A DNA stretch of 64,000 nt from Skeletonema tropicum (taxonomy: Eukaryota > Bacillariophyta > Thalassiosirophyceae > Thalassiosirales > Thalassiosiraceae), in contig CM074146.1 in assembly GCA_037178625.1 (NCBI GenBank), forward strand, positions 620,001 through 684,000, given 5' to 3'. The position numbers were made by a program, and so were the translations under genes. This document shows positions 52,228-63,509 of this stretch, one piece after another (position 1 is the stretch's first letter; each line of letters starts with the position of its first letter). Under the pieces are notes generated by a model. The model had not been told where the DNA came from and did no database searches. It saw only the letters and a program-made list of their open reading frames with translations.

Positions 52228-54718
52228 GACGTTGTTGAGTAGCTTGAGTATATCTATCGTTGATACTCATTTATTGCTATATTGCAATTAATGAGAGCTT
52301 CTTCTCATTTGCGTTGCACTCGTTGATGAGTGTGTAGCGAGGATGTTCATTATTTTACCTTTGAGAGGATGTTCATTTTACCTCTGAGAGTGTGTTCATT
52401 TTACCTCTGAGAACGTGTAGATGTAGAGAGGATGTACGATGGAGAACACGTCTGGCAGCTGGCTGACAGGTAGATAAAGTCCACATTCGTGAACGGATGG
52501 ATTCATTCATCGGAAAAGTGACACCACGGTTCCCGTGTTGACACTAATAAATAGGGTATGAATTTGCACTCTTGAAGAATTATTATCAACTGTAGACCCT
52601 GTGTTACCAATACCGCTTCCCGTCGTCCCGGGTATCGAAAAGCACCTCGTACGCCACAGTCAAGACGGTGTATACCGAGGGATAAAGAACAAGGACACAC
52701 TGACGAAGAAACGGATGACTGCATTGAGACATTGTCGGAATTGAAAGCCGAGGGTCAGACGATTGACAAAACATCAACCATTGACACCCCCTTTCCACAC
52801 ACAACGAGTGTCATCGTTCGACCTGATAGAACATCTTTCGACTGGAGTATTCAGTGCGCACAACTTTAAATCGGCTGGTTTACGCTTTGGGCATATCGGG
52901 GGCAATTACTGATCACTGTCGACGAGTGCAGTTTAGCGCAAACTAGTCGTTTAATTTTGTCACTCTTAAGTGTTATGGGCCTTCTTCCTCATGTCATCAC
53001 GTCAGGTTCTTCTGTGGGGGTGGGGTGGCTGAGGTGGGTATTTAAAGGCCCATCAGCGTGGTATTCTCGCCATGTTGTTGGTTTGGAGTCGATAATGACA
53101 GATTGCTCTGTCTCGATCGAAGTGGATAAAAGAAGGGATTCTTCTTGTTTATACTGGGATTTCTACGCATTCTATGGTTTTTGTGCCTTCCCCATACTCT
53201 GATGATGAGAACACTAGTCATCGGAGGTGCGTATTTGACATCTTCGAGCGCGTGCTACAGATATCTGTCCATAAGTCTGACGTTTCCAGAATAGTCACCT
53301 GCGTCACAGTCAGCTGGAAGCACATGGAGTAGGGTCAACCCGGGGCAAGACAATACATCGAGTTGTAGAATATGGGCATGCATTATGCCCATCATCGGTG
53401 GGGTGAAACTCCCCCTTTTCAGAAAGATAGAGCACTGAGCCGATCCGACGAACTACAACACAACATATGAACAAGTCATATTATTTACACAACATCGCCG
53501 CAACATTTATTACCTACATCATGCAAAAGTCCTACTTTCACCATGCACGAGGAACGAGGTCTTCATCATCATCATCGACCTATCATCCACGGGTACCGCT
53601 AACGCCCTAAAGATTAGCTTGATCTCCTTCTTTTGTGCATGTCATAACGAGCAGTAGAGTGTTGCTCAATTCAAACGTCTTCGTAAACATCATTTACTTC
53701 AGAGATATTCTTCATAATACAACACAAATCACACATAATTCGTCATACTTCCTTGCCCTTTAGAAGAGGCAGCGACATGCCGAGCGCTGATCGGGGAGAG
53801 AATAGGGCATTCCATCGCATGGGAGTATGACAAACCGGCAACCCAGCGTTGTCGGCTGGAGGCGCCATCCGTCTCCGGGAAGTTGGTGGGGGTTTCTTAT
53901 TCACTTTGTTTGATAAGATGGTTCTGTTTAACTCGACAAGGCAGTCAAGCATCCGGAAATGATATGAGATTTCCGGCTCTCGCTGCCCTTTGGAGGTCCA
54001 AGGTTGCTACTATCAACGTGTGTCGTGGTCCTCACTGATAGCTAAGCTCTTTGAGGCCACTTCACTCGGGTAGAAACGCTTGCTCGGACAGAGGAACTGG
54101 AGTGCCGAGGTTCGGGACTTGTGTCCCGTATTTGCAGGAGTATTTTCTTGAACCTAGATAGGACAAGATAGAAATTGTGGCTGGGGTAAGCCCAACCAAC
54201 ATTCATAGGTTTGTCACGGTTGGAGTGACAATCTAGGAGCTGCATACTTGTTATGTCTTACTGAGAGACTGGGCTCTTAGTTTATTGTGTTCATCTCAAC
54301 GCTTGTCAGTGCTTAGGATGCTTCGCTTAATATATGTAATGAGAATGTTGTTTCATTCGTATCAAGGAGCGTTGGACTTGTGATTTGTACGCAGGCTCTA
54401 CACCCTATGAGTCATTTCCGAGTCTCGGTAAACTTGTGAGTGGTGAAAAAGACAGAGAATGTGTCTAAACCATTCACGAATGGCGAATCGGACATCCAAC
54501 GTTTTACCTACCCCGGCCGGCGCGGCAGGGGCTCTGTCCGTCTATCTCTTGCCGGCCAGCTTTCGGACATGGGGCGGATCTCACATGTCACATGTGCTGA
54601 GTCCTCCAAGTGACTCAGACAGGTGTCTGAAGATTCTATGTCTAGTAGGGTGGGCCTGTCTCCGCGCCGCGTCTCTTGTGGTGATGGTGGGACGTGGCTG
54701 GGCCTTGTAGCCTATCCA
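52228..54718. other. 2.5-kb intergenic region
   Basis: No gene could be supported. Just upstream of the G8 gene a GAGAGGATGTTCATTTTACCTC-like 28-bp motif repeats three times (~52340-52412). The stretch 53960-54716 has the texture of a retrotransposon LTR but no matching second copy, primer site or target duplication was found. Confidence 0.4.
52340..52412 (+). repeat. Short direct repeats upstream of the G8 gene
   Basis: Three imperfect copies of a ~28-bp unit (GTGTTCATTTTACCTCTGAG type) about 120-180 bp before the start codon. They could be regulatory, but nothing in the sequence shows it. Confidence 0.45.
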
Positions 54719-55249
54719 TGATGAGATTTTAAACCGCGAAAAAATTTTAGAAGTTCTCGAGTGTCCCAAAATGGGACGCTCAGTGAATAATTGCTGTAAT
54801 GACCCAAAAAAGTTTACAGACGCCTTCTATACACTCTTGTGATCAATACCATGTGCTTAGGTTGTTCAATTTTGTCATTGGTAGTTTCTAGGCACCGTTA
54901 TTAGTAGATACAATTTTCGTGGATTTTTAGAGGAAAAATGAGAATTTTGAATACATATAAAATGGGCATTCTATGGAGCTCGACAGTCCGAAAATGCTTC
55001 CATTGCACGTCTACACCTTCGCTACAATGAGTGGGGGGTATGGATGACGAGTTTGTCACTGTGTACTGGCTGGATACTATGCTCTATGTAATGAATATTT
55101 ATGTTCATGTGATATGTATCTATTCTCGTGTATCTCTTGTCCCGGTCCCACCCGTGAACTTCTCATGCTGCTTCACTTCCCATTATCGTATATATTGTTA
55201 TTGTATCATTTGCTCACGTAACGATGGCTTCTCTTGCGGCCATTGTGTT

Positions 55250-55440
55250 GATCATTTTCGTCATCGCTATCTGACTCCTCATCCGACTCGCTATCCGACT
55301 CCTCATCCGACTCGCTATCCGACAGGACATCTTCTTCTTCGCTTTCACCTACACTATTGTCTTCGTCCTTTCCTTCTTTGATTGTCTTCAACTTGCCCTT
55401 CTTCCTGATTGTCTTCAACTTGCCCTTCTTCTTCTTCTTC
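55250..55440. repeat. Low-complexity tandem tracts inside the transposon
   Basis: CGACTCGCTATC-type units at ~55265-55322 (minus strand: repeated SDEESDSE) and a CTTCTTCTTC/GTCTTCAACTTGCCC tandem at ~55380-55445. They belong to the end of the element's coding region. Confidence 0.55.
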
Positions 55441-56343
55441 TTCTCTTCTTCATTCCCTTCTTCTTTGTGTTTGCTTCCGATCTATTCCCTCTAGCCATCG
55501 CAAGCATCTGATGTTTGTTGCTTTCGGTATAGGTTTCCCATGCTTCACGATGTAAAGCATGATAGCAAGTCCACTGGCAAACGGCAGTCTCGTGGACCAA
55601 GTCTGAACTCCTTCTTACCCGACGCAAAGCACCAGTCTTCCGATTTAGGATTGGTGTTTTGACTGAAAAGTTCTTTGGATGTTTCTTGTTATTCTTCTTC
55701 GCAGATGGTGCAGAGAAGCAGCAATACCGGCGGCATCCAAGACACATGTAGTCAGTCCTCTTGCCGCAGTGCTCACATGTACGTCGAGTGCGTTCATCTG
55801 TCTTCTTCTGCTTCTTTTTCCTCCTCTTCTTCTGCCCGTCGACCACTACACCAATAGACTCTACCTTGGCCAAGTAGATTCCTAAACATTGCTTGCATCG
55901 TTCTACATGAGTTTGCACTGGTTTCTGCTTACTTGTCCTTGGTGTTTGTCCAGACACAACTGCAGGCGCAGGCAACCCAGGAGCTGGGGTGTCCTCTGCT
56001 TTGCTGTACTGCGACTGCGAGGCCTTCTCTCCAGGTCATGAACAGGTGCCACAGTCTGCTGCGGCAAAAGTGTAAATGGCTCCATTGGAAGCGGTGTTTC
56101 CGTACTCTCTACTCCAGTGGTACAAGCTGCAGCGTCAAGGAGTGTCTGGTCCATATGGGCCAGGACGACATCCAACAGCATATCGATCGCCAAGTCGATA
56201 GAATCCTCAAAGGCGGCGCGCTTGTTGTTGGCATTCCTACAATGAGCCAACGTTGGATACGGAAAGTCCATTTTTACATTGCACCACTGATTACCTCGAT
56301 GGAAAGCGACACCAAAGTACATCAACATCCGAGCCACCGTCAC
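55415..56343 (-). pseudogene. Transposon protein, C-terminal part with Cys-rich tail
   Basis: Two overlapping frames (55903-56343, 55415-55975) read as one protein with a shift near 55960. The second part has HVERCKQCLGIYL, a Lys-rich block, then CEHCGKRTDYMCLGCRRYCC and later CQWTCYHALHREAW, a Cys/His pattern suited to zinc binding, and ends in a run of Lys/Arg. A Cys-rich tail is common in piggyBac transposases, but this resemblance is not proof. Confidence 0.45.
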
Positions 56344-56350
56344 ATTGTTT

Positions 56351-56932
56351 TCACGTCAACGATGAACTTAGCTGGAAATATGAAGATGTACATGGCCATG
56401 AGCGATGTGTTATTGCCAATGAGAAAAATGCACCGATCACTTTGGTAGGTAGATGAAATATTTGCACCCTCTCGTCAACGTCTGGCACACATCTATGGAA
56501 AAGTTCCAAATGCGTATCTGAATACTCCACTATCATCTCTACCACGTACGCTGTGTATGTATCCATATCAACCTCAGTTGAAACGCCCATCCCTCTTCCA
56601 GACGCATTCTCTCTATGAAGAGTCTCAATACGACTTCGTTCCTTTGCAAATGTTCGTGGCGACGCACGGCACTTACACTCGATTGGGACGGCTATCCTTT
56701 TATCATCACCTAAATCCATTATGGTAATTCCATCTGCCGTGTCCCTCAAAAAGAAATTATGTTGCTCTTCATCATTATTAGTGTCAGTTTCGACAGAGCC
56801 ACGTCGAACGAGTCCTGGAGAGTAGATAGCTTCTAGACTATTTTGACCATAAATCCTCTGACAAATATCGAAAGCTTGCTCCATGAATGGCTTCTCGGCG
56901 CGGTGCGGCGTATTTGGCTTGCCCCTCATCAT
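56351..56932 (-). pseudogene. Transposon protein segment with PD-(D/E)XK-like nuclease motif
   Basis: 193 codons. TADGIT followed by ~15 residues and then VPIECKC gives the D...(E)xK arrangement of the PD-(D/E)XK fold, and YVVEMIVEYSDTHLELFHRC provides the following helix-strand. This fold occurs in the second protein of some eukaryotic DNA transposons (YqaJ-type in ISL2EU). The frame is lost about residue 180, after which 55903-56343 continues in another frame (HRGNQWCNVKMDFPYPTLAHC). Confidence 0.45.
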
Positions 56933-56993
56933 TCCCTTTCCGCAGTGGTTTCATAAAAGAGCTTCTTGCAAGTTCAGTGATTGCTGCGTATTC

Positions 56994-57206
56994 TCAGTAA
57001 AAAAAAACATCTTCATCTTGAGCATGGGCATGTACACCATCCACATTCTTCGCTTCGTGCAAAGCACCAGCCAATCTCTGACGCACAGTGTCAACCCTTC
57101 CGCTCCAGGAGATGTTTGGTAAGCCACCATGGCTCTGATGAAACTCCTTCATCTCCTTTAGAGTCATAAACTTGAGACTCGCTGCACCCGGGTACAGTCT
57201 ACCCAA
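56994..57206 (-). pseudogene. Transposon protein segment with SAP-like motif
   Basis: A 70-codon stretch with MTLKEMKEFHQSHGGLP and RVDTVRQRLAGAL, which has the spacing of a SAP DNA-binding motif. Its frame connects to the preceding part by a one-base shift near 57215 and to the following part by another near 56995, so it is the middle of a broken larger frame. Confidence 0.4.
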
Positions 57207-57279
57207 CTGCTGAGTATTTGTCTACGATATTCCGCACTACTCCCAAGCTTGGCTCCCTCTATCTTGCCGATGATTGCAA

Positions 57280-58641
57280 TCATTTCATCGTCAGTAGCTG
57301 AATTTTGTATGTAATCCAAACCCTCGCTCCTCCGCAAATTTTCAAAGGCGTCACTTTGGTCGGGCCCACAAAATGTGTCAACAAATAGATCCGCAAAGTT
57401 ATCAATCTTTTCAATGTGCTCAATGTCATCAATATCTTCGTCTTCACTTCGTAGGTTGCTCTCACTACTATACTGCTATCATCGCACTCACTACTATCAC
57501 TGCTATCACTGCTATCATTGCACTCATCTCTCTCATCGACATCACTACTCTCACAATTATCGCATTCATCTCTCTCACCGACATCATCATCATTATCAGC
57601 AGATGCATCCTCTTCAAAGGTAAAACCTGCTTCTACCCAATCTTCTTCTGTTGCCTGTTCTCTCTCCTTTCCAGCAAGTAGTGCACCAATTGATTCATCA
57701 TCAATTGATATCTCTTCCTCGGAATCATTGGTATCGTCCTCCACCACTTCTTCCTCGTTATCATCTGGGTCTTCCAAGTTATCATCTGGGTCTTCCTCTA
57801 CAGGTAGAAGATTCGACAGACCTAGAATTTTCAACATCTTATAATAGTCAGCATACCTGTCATCAAGAGCTTGCCCTGTAGCGTTGTCACGAAAGAAACG
57901 GACTCTCTTGATCTTATTGTTATCATTGAGCGGGACGTTCCGAGGACTCACATGAAAGTTGTAGTGTTGCTTGTCATCATCAATCGTCATGTAGAGCTTA
58001 TACTCACAATTGGTAGGTTGGAAGGCCTTCTGCATTGTGTTGTTAAAGGCAAGTTGGGTGACCTCCCAAAATCGAGACAAGAAACGTTCATTTTTGTTAT
58101 GGTCGTCAATACTCTTCCACCGCTTCTTGTATTGCTCCTCAGTGGCAAATTTGGACGTGTCCACGTATTTGTCTTTGCAAAGCCTACTATACGTCTTGCT
58201 AAACTTGCACTCGATGAAGAATGTAGCTAAGAAGCAACAGAAGTCATTATATTCCATATCGATGTGCTCGTGGAACTTCAAAAACAATTCGCTCTTACTC
58301 CCAAAACATTGTTGAAACAAGTTCTTCACACCTTCTTCACCATGTCCCAGACGGTCGACAAGATATTTCACCTCCTTCTTAGCCTGCTCATAGCTAACAT
58401 CACTTGACTCGTTGAATGTTATCTCAGGGTGGGTGATGTCTGCACGCTGTTCTTTCCATTTTTGGAGATTAGGCGGCCAATTGCCAAAACTAAAATTTGT
58501 AAAATCATCATTGAGAGAGTCCTCCGGATCCTTCTCCTCCTCGTCTGCGAGCTTCCCACCCAATGAGAAGTCTTGACCGTGAGCGGCAATGATGTCATCT
58601 TCATCATCGTACAGGTCCGAATCAAAGACATCGTCGTCCAT
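57280..58641 (-). pseudogene. Transposon protein, N-terminal part (possible DDE transposase, truncated)
   Basis: 453 codons from ATG 58641. An acidic N-terminus is followed by a helical, aromatic-rich region (WPPNLQKWKEQRADI, FHEHIDMEYNDFCCFLATFF) up to LYMTIDDDKQHYNF. The last motif could hold the first catalytic Asp of a DDE transposase of the kind I associate with diatom piggyBac-like elements. The expected remainder of a catalytic domain is missing after FFRDNATGQ, and a very acidic tract (Asp/Glu/Ser) follows. The final ~55 residues are out of frame: shifting by one base near 57460 restores an acidic reading. So the gene is internally deleted and frameshifted. Confidence 0.5.
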
Positions 58642-59110
58642 CTTTCCTCGTTGTATCTGCCGCCCCTACAAGCTCCCTTTACCGCTTTCTCTCATCGGCA
58701 TGTCACACTGCCGACACACACACACACACTACACGTGATTACAGTATTAACACGGCGTCTATACGACTTCGCCAGGGCAATAAACCAAGCCACTAGCTGC
58801 CGCTGAGGGTGTCCTTGGCAAGGCTTGGGTCTCGGAGGCGTTGGGTGCCGACATCTTTTGTGGATGACACCTTCTCCCCTCGGCTCAAAAGTAAGGCGGG
58901 TGACGTGCAGACGTCGAAAAAATTAGAGAGCCAAGAAATGCTTTTCACAGCAAAAAAAGCTAGGAGTAGGAACCATCCCATCGGACCTTGACGAAGGCAA
59001 CAGAAGCGCTTTAGCTTTATTATCTACCTTATTGCTTGACTGTCCCATTTTGGGACTCCCAAAATCGACTGTCCCAAAATGGGACGCTCGACAGTTTTAA
59101 AATCTCATCA

Positions 59111-59800
59111 CATGTGGATATCGTAAGGAGAAAGCGAGTGTGGCAAGAGGCGGCAGGCAGGGGTGATTGAAGGAGCCAACAAATCACCCCGGATGCTCAC
59201 TTGCATAGCTCATCCGTTTTTTGCCTCATTCATGCATAAACATATTGATATTGAAAGATGATATCGAGGGAAAAGGAAAAGGCACCAGCACCAGCGAAGC
59301 ATGGACAAGAGCGAAGGCAAGGAGGGGGGCAAAACAGGGCAAAGGAAGATGAGGTGAAAGAACAAGACGGGAGGAACAGGAAAGCAGTTCTGGTTGTTAC
59401 CAATGGCCAGCAGCGGTCGATGACAGCGCAAGTGCAAGTACATTCGGCCGTAACCGTAAGAATGTAAGAGCCCATTTTTCAACCAACATTGTCACCACGG
59501 CTTCGAACTACCCTTCTCATACGTCGACTTGTGAACAAATTCTCCTAAGCAAATTCACTGGAGAATTCAATGGAGAAGCTGGCAAGCTTAATAATCTTTC
59601 CAGTTGCCTCAGAGAAGCTCAAAATGCGAAGATGAATAAATTTGCCGCTGCCAAGTTGAAATCGTTTGTATCGTAATTTTTGTCTCTTACGGAGCAGAAC
59701 ACATGCTGCTAGGTAAAACTGCTTAGATATTTGGAGCAATACGTCGCTGTTACGATGTATCTCAGGCTCTAGAGTCTATTGGACCAAAAAATTGGATGCG
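59111..59800. other. Intergenic
   Basis: No gene seen between the transposon and the MYND pseudogene. Short frames on both strands near 59210-59480 lack any recognised feature. Confidence 0.4.
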
Positions 59801-59804
59801 TATC

Positions 59805-60035
59805 GAGCTGACTTCCACACACTTGTTCTTGTTATTGTTAGATTCTTCCGGAGACGTATTCTCTTCTCTTGTCTGGATGAGAAATACGAAGAAGTGAAGT
59901 GTATCCCGAAGATGGGCCTCTGCTGCAGCTACACCTACGTGCGAATTTACTGACGGAGAGGTGGAACAAAATACAACAGTGTATTGTAGTCCATGTCCAC
60001 GTCGAAAAGTGTACTGGCTTAGCTCTAGCTGCGAT
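59805..60035 (+). pseudogene. Dead partial duplicate of the MYND gene
   Basis: Read in one plus frame it gives VRFFRRRIL...CLDEKYEEVKCIPKMGLCC, clearly the paralogue of the segment at ~60510-60610 (LVKFFRRRT, CLDEKYEEVKNISKLGICC). The zinc-finger part that should follow is broken by at least three stops (near 59950, 59985 and 60023) and several ligand cysteines are lost. It lies about 700 bp upstream of the intact homologue. Confidence 0.75.
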
Positions 60036-60322
60036 GCGTGGAAAGATGGGTGTCCTTTCAGGGACAAGAGTCCTTTCTTGTCCAGACCAATTTGTCTCAG
60101 AATTCGGAAAATGGCGGTATCCGTCTTTCGAGTTCTGACAGATGTTTCCTTTTGGGACAATCTTCTCCTTCCTTTCTCGACCAATAAATAGCTAGTAAAT
60201 CGACACTCGAGTCAATATACTATTTGGGTGTTGGTAGTGGTATCTACTTTGCGATTAGCCTGAAAAAAGCTCATATTGCGACGCTGGGCGAATTTTCCGA
60301 TGTGTGGAATGATTCTACCAAG

Positions 60323-60805
60323 ATGGAAATGGCGATATCGTACTGTTTGTGTCATGGAACACAACATATTCTTGAAGGCAATTATGATGATGCTCGTGAT
60401 TTTGCTACGTTTGCCAGGTATTTTGAGCAACATATCGCAGTGAAGTTGGATCAAAAGCGTGCTCTATTCAATTGGCAAAAAACAATCGAAACGCTCTACG
60501 CCGATCAACATACTCTTGTCAAATTCTTCCGGAGACGTACTCCCTGCTCCTGCTTGGATGAGAAATACGAAGAAGTGAAGAACATCTCAAAGTTGGGAAT
60601 TTGCTGCTACATGCAATGCAAATTCGGAGACCAAACGTCAGGAGAACGAGTGGAACGCCGCAAAACAAAGTATTGCAGTCGATGTCGGATGGTCACATAT
60701 TGTTCCCGTCGGTGCCAACAAATTGATTGGAAAAGGCACAGAAAAGAATGTGATAAATGTGCTGCCATAATTGCCAAGTTTGAAGCGAAGCCGCAGAAAT
60801 CATGA
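60323..60805 (+). CDS. MYND zinc-finger protein
   Basis: The frame is open from 60188 to 60805, but the first ATG is at 60323, giving 160 residues. The upstream in-frame part (NDSTKMEM... preceded by AHIATLGEFSDVW) looks like coding sequence, so the true 5' end may be an upstream exon or already lost. The C-terminus (~residues 95-150) is a MYND finger: CYMQC, then YCSRC-x5-YCSRRC-x3-DW-x2-H-x3-C. MYND domains bind two zinc ions and mediate protein contacts. The N-terminal helical repeats (YLEGNYDDAR type, ARYFEQHIAV) suggest a TPR-like part. I associate similar MYND proteins with multicopy diatom families. Confidence 0.7.
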   Translation: MEMAISYCLCHGTQHILEGNYDDARDFATFARYFEQHIAVKLDQKRALFNWQKTIETLYADQHTLVKFFRRRTPCSCLDEKYEEVKNISKLGICCYMQCKFGDQTSGERVERRKTKYCSRCRMVTYCSRRCQQIDWKRHRKECDKCAAIIAKFEAKPQKS

Positions 60806-62812
60806 GCATCGAACAACTAATGATGAAGATGAAGAGGGCAAGACTCGATAATTGAGTATTAGTTTTTCAATTACCAAAGCTGCTTTGTGGCAAATGACGA
60901 TTCCGTCATTAGCGCTCGACAATCCTCTAATCATGTGAATGTCCCTGTATATTGTAGAGATAGAGAAGATTGGCCAAAACAGCAAGCAACAGTACAAGAA
61001 GGTACAAGAGTAAGAGAGGCAGCTTAGCCCTAGCTAGCAAGCCACCGAAGATTGTCCCTCTCTCTCCCAAACCACCCTTATCTTCACTTGTATTTGGTCA
61101 GGATGGAATACATCCTTACGTAACTCCCGCTAAGGCTCGGATATGTAACCCTCAGATACAGAGAAGATGATGGGAGACGGCCTAGGCTACACACCTGTAT
61201 GGGACCACATCCTACTCAATGTATTTAGCACTCTCAAAATTTCTGTTATATTATTATTTAGCACTCTCAATCTCTACTTACCAAAAATTACGGACCGATC
61301 TCACGATCAGCTGATGGGCGCGCTTGAATTGGGATTCCCGAGACCTTGAACCCGAGACCTTTATTTTAAATTAAAGCTAGTAAGCCCCCTAACTAAACGA
61401 CCACTCCCCGTCCATTGAAATCTCATGAGGGGCACATGCATCCACCTACCAAAGATGGTGCTACTAGTCCATAGGAACTTCCCTGATATCGTCAATGCAT
61501 GTGCCCCATAATTTTTCAGTGCGTATTCAGTGCTTCAATTATCGCCCGATCGGTCCTGTGTAGGCCATTCAGCTTCCGTGCAGGTTCTACCGTCTCCCAC
61601 GACATCATTCATCTCGCCGCCCTTTCGGTCTCTTTCGATGGATCTCCCAGAAGAAATACGGCACGTTATTTGTATTCGTATCCACCCAAGCTGACCACAA
61701 CAGAAGGATTTTTAATCTTAAAAGGATTCGTCAGATGCCACAAAAGATCATTCCATCGAAATCTATCGAGGGGGGGTGGACAATACTAGTCGAAAACGGT
61801 GCTGTTACACCATAGGAACTTCGCGGATAAAGTCATTGCATATGCCCCTCGAATATTCAGCCTGCATTCAGAGTTTTACCAATTCGAATTTGATACGTTC
61901 CTGTCGAACTCAGCGCAGAGGAGTGCTGCTGTGGAAATAATTCGAATTGGATGATCTCGTCGAGCGTTTCCACCCTTTCTTCAATCTAATATGCTGCAAT
62001 CAGATAATATTCGTCATTCGCATTATTTTCGGAGGCATGTATCGAATGGATTGAATTTATTCACTTGTGGAAGATTGATCGCATTTTCATTCACACATGG
62101 TCTCAAATGGTGTAAATCTTTGATCAAATACTGCAGGGACTTATCCAGAGCTAATTGAAGCAATGAGGCGGTGATGGGCACCTCTTCTTAATCAGGATTG
62201 CTCGAGATCAGATGCTTTTTCTCTACGAAAGCCGGTTACACAAATTGGACGTGGTAGATCGAATATATATGCTCAAGGAAACAAGCAGCGAATCTTGCAC
62301 CAAACGCCGAAGCTGGGTCTCTTTTGTGTAGTAATGCGCTACGTATCGGGTCGTGCCTTCAATTTCAATCTCGCCTTAGCCTTGTGCAAAATGAATGATC
62401 CTTACATGAGTGCTAACGTAATCTGGACCATCTTAGTGTAAATTTACAAGATATCGTCGAAAGGCAAGATGGACGAATGTACGAATGTTGAAACTGTAAG
62501 ATAGTAATACAATTCCTAATTACTACTAATTATTGATATTGACCATCCTGTTCGTATACTTGAACTTATGCCTACCTTGTTCGTCATGTTAAGTAGTGGA
62601 GTTCTGTCCGTGAGTGGAGAGCTCGTGGATGGAGAGCGAATCGAATTAAAATTTTATTCGAATCGACTGGCGCCAAGACGCTTGGAACGAATGCCTCGAA
62701 AATTCTGATGCAAGGAAGATGGTCAAAATCGATCAGCTGATCGTGAGATCGGTCTACGGTGGAAATTAGGTGATTCGCAATATCATTTGATCTTTAATAA
62801 TGAAGAATTCAA
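60806..62812. other. 2-kb intergenic region
   Basis: No gene supported. It contains a tRNA-promoter-like pair on the minus strand (~61344-61395), an imperfect ~75-bp repeat (TAGGAACTTC...TCAATGCATGTGCCCC at ~61470 and ~61810) and a 23-bp inverted pair around GATCGTGAGATCGGTC (61292-61314 and 62733-62757). Confidence 0.4.
61344..61395 (-). ncRNA. Possible tRNA-derived SINE promoter (weak)
   Basis: Reading the minus strand, TAGTTAGGGGG resembles an A box and, about 32 nt later, GGGTTCAAGG resembles a B box, the spacing of a pol III type 2 promoter. The T-arm does not fold (GGTCTCGGG stands on both sides as a direct repeat), so this is not a tRNA gene. It could be a degraded SINE head or coincidence. 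Confidence 0.25.
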
Positions 62813-63163
62813 CTAATAAGATGCCATACCATCGAGATACCGCTTGACAAGCTCCAAGATTCCTCTCACAGTGTTATTGTGCCTCGAAATGAGAGGCAGC
62901 CGAGGGTGGCTAGTTTCGTCATCTCCCTCATCCATGGAAGCGACAATTGAGTGGTCCTCCATCCGTAAATAGGCTTGATCCAACTCATTCACCAAATAGT
63001 CGACATGGTTTTGCAGTACTGTCAGTGTTTCTAGAAAGTATTCATCGTGATAATTTTGTTTTGTTGCTTCATCGCCAGTCATGTGTGCATGATAAAACGC
63101 TTGTTGATCCTCCGGGCTCCGGGGAAAATGTGAATCATAGAGATGAAGAGCAATCAACGTTAG
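62813..63163 (-). CDS. Duplicate terminal exon c of the SET-type gene
   Basis: After a possible acceptor (TCGACAG, 63164-63170) the frame reads IALHLYDSH...SPEDQQAFYHAHMTGDEATKQ and ends GMASY-stop at 62813. It is the third homologous copy, more diverged, with an acidic insert (ASMDEGDDETS) before the shared HPRLPLI-x-RHN motif. It begins slightly further upstream in the homology than copy b. Confidence 0.4.
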   Translation of the reverse strand, partial: LTLIALHLYDSHFPRSPEDQQAFYHAHMTGDEATKQNYHDEYFLETLTVLQNHVDYLVNELDQAYLRMEDHSIVASMDEGDDETSHPRLPLISRHNNTVRGILELVKRYLDGMASY

Positions 63164-63189
63164 CTGTCGAAATCAATCCTAGTAATCAA

Positions 63190-63480
63190 TTAAGACGCCA
63201 TGACATCAAGATTACGCTGCACAAGCTCAAAGATCTCCCTAACAAAATTATTGTGCCTCAAAATGAGAGGTAATCGAGGATGACGATGGCTGTCTTTCCG
63301 AAATGTTTTCCTCCAACTACTCTCTGATAAGTCATCAAGTTCATTCATCAAATAGTCCACATGTTTCCGTAAAACTGCCAGAGTCTGTGCAAAGTATTGT
63401 TCATGATAGTATTGCTTTGATGCCTCATCACCACTCATGTGAGCCTGATAAAAAGCTTGTTGCTCCTCTGGACTCGTTCC
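63190..63480 (-). CDS. Duplicate terminal exon b of the SET-type gene
   Basis: Starts after a splice acceptor (AATTCAG, 63481-63487) and reads GTSPEEQQAFYQAHMSGDEASK..., ending DVMAS-stop at 63190. It is homologous to the last ~100 residues of the frame above (VSPEEQQYFYQAHMSGDEGTK...). Splicing from the donor at 63800 to this acceptor is in phase and would replace the C-terminus. Alternatively it is a leftover of a tandem gene duplication. Confidence 0.45.
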   Translation of the reverse strand, partial: GTSPEEQQAFYQAHMSGDEASKQYYHEQYFAQTLAVLRKHVDYLMNELDDLSESSWRKTFRKDSHRHPRLPLILRHNNFVREIFELVQRNLDVMAS

Positions 63481-63509
63481 CTGAATTATTTGTCATGATG
63501 CAAAGAGGA

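Larger units (their letters stand above)
54719..59110 (-). mobile_element. 4.4-kb decayed DNA transposon with 15-bp perfect TIRs
   Basis: The ends are TGATGAGATTTTAAA (54719-54733) and its exact complement (59096-59110). Inside both ends lies the subterminal motif GTCCCAAAATGGGACGCTC (54763-54781 and 59071-59089), with one more inverted GTCCCATTTTGGGAC at 59042-59056. A CA dinucleotide directly outside each end could be a 2-bp target duplication. The minus strand is nearly filled with broken coding sequence of one or two proteins. The superfamily is not certain. Confidence 0.75.

Noticed and set aside
53960..54716. Solo LTR of a retrotransposon
   Set aside because: No second copy, no target duplication and no primer-binding site could be shown.
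55031..55381. Plus-strand gene inside the transposon
   Set aside because: Only a low-complexity frame opposite the Lys/Arg and Ser/Asp/Glu tracts of the element's coding strand.
61344..61395. tRNA gene
   Set aside because: A and B box-like words are present but the T-arm and acceptor stem do not pair.
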